Origin: Kiritimatiellales bacterium
Lineage (GTDB): Bacteria; Verrucomicrobiota; Kiritimatiellia; Kiritimatiellales; Pontiellaceae
Length of the DNA stretch: 7,145 nt
Direction of reading: 5' to 3'
NCBI GenBank assembly: GCA_013042165.1
Contig: JABDQT010000261.1
Location: 1 to 7,145, forward strand
Part shown: positions 7,124 to 7,145 of the stretch, one piece after another
Numbering within the stretch: position 1 is the stretch's first letter
How the letters are laid out: the number at the start of each line of letters is the position of its first letter
Notes under the pieces: generated by a model
Database searches by the model: none
What the model was told of the DNA's origin: nothing
Seen by the model: the letters and a program-made list of their open reading frames with translations, nothing else
Translations under genes and position numbers: made by a program

Positions 7124-7145
7124 CCCATCTACTTCAGTGTAATCC

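Overview
The window holds five genes, all on the + strand: a hybrid histidine kinase cut by the left edge, a PilT-type twitching ATPase with an unusual C-terminal extension, an AMP-forming acetyl-CoA synthetase (acs), translation initiation factor IF-1 (infA), and a sodium-coupled NSS-family transporter. All are complete except the kinase. There is no sign of phage, IS element, CRISPR, tRNA or rRNA.

Organism. The type IV pilus ATPase, a good sigma-54 type promoter, clear Shine-Dalgarno sites and moderately GC-rich codon use point to a Gram-negative bacterium. The TPR module appended to the PilT protein ends in a sequence style (helix ... LYK...PLR) that I associate with Planctomycetes/Verrucomicrobia/Kiritimatiella-type and deltaproteobacterial proteins. 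A PVC-group bacterium is my best guess, with low confidence; no ribosomal RNA or lineage-specific gene settles it.

Layout. 1-1527: sensor kinase (PAS, HisKA, HATPase, receiver). 1528-1602: short intergenic region with a -24/-12 promoter-like sequence and a 9-bp inverted repeat whose right arm covers the ribosome binding site of the next gene. 1603-3087: PilT-like ATPase. 3088-3224: intergenic region with a strong sigma-70-type promoter driving acs (3225-5186). 5187-5265: short gap with a possible weak promoter before infA (5266-5487). The transporter (5500-7038) follows infA after 12 bases, in the same frame and without an obvious ribosome binding site, so the two are probably co-transcribed. 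7039-7145: a heptamer-based inverted repeat directly after the transporter stop, with a likely intrinsic terminator nested in its left arm.

The genes do not form one pathway. Signal transduction and pilus retraction sit side by side at the left; acetate activation, translation initiation and amino-acid-type uptake sit at the right. The most noteworthy points are the TPR-extended PilT with its sigma-54-like promoter and RBS-covering repeat, the transporter's serine at the position that decides chloride dependence in the LeuT family, and the heptamer inverted repeat at the right end. I see no convincing new multi-gene system here.
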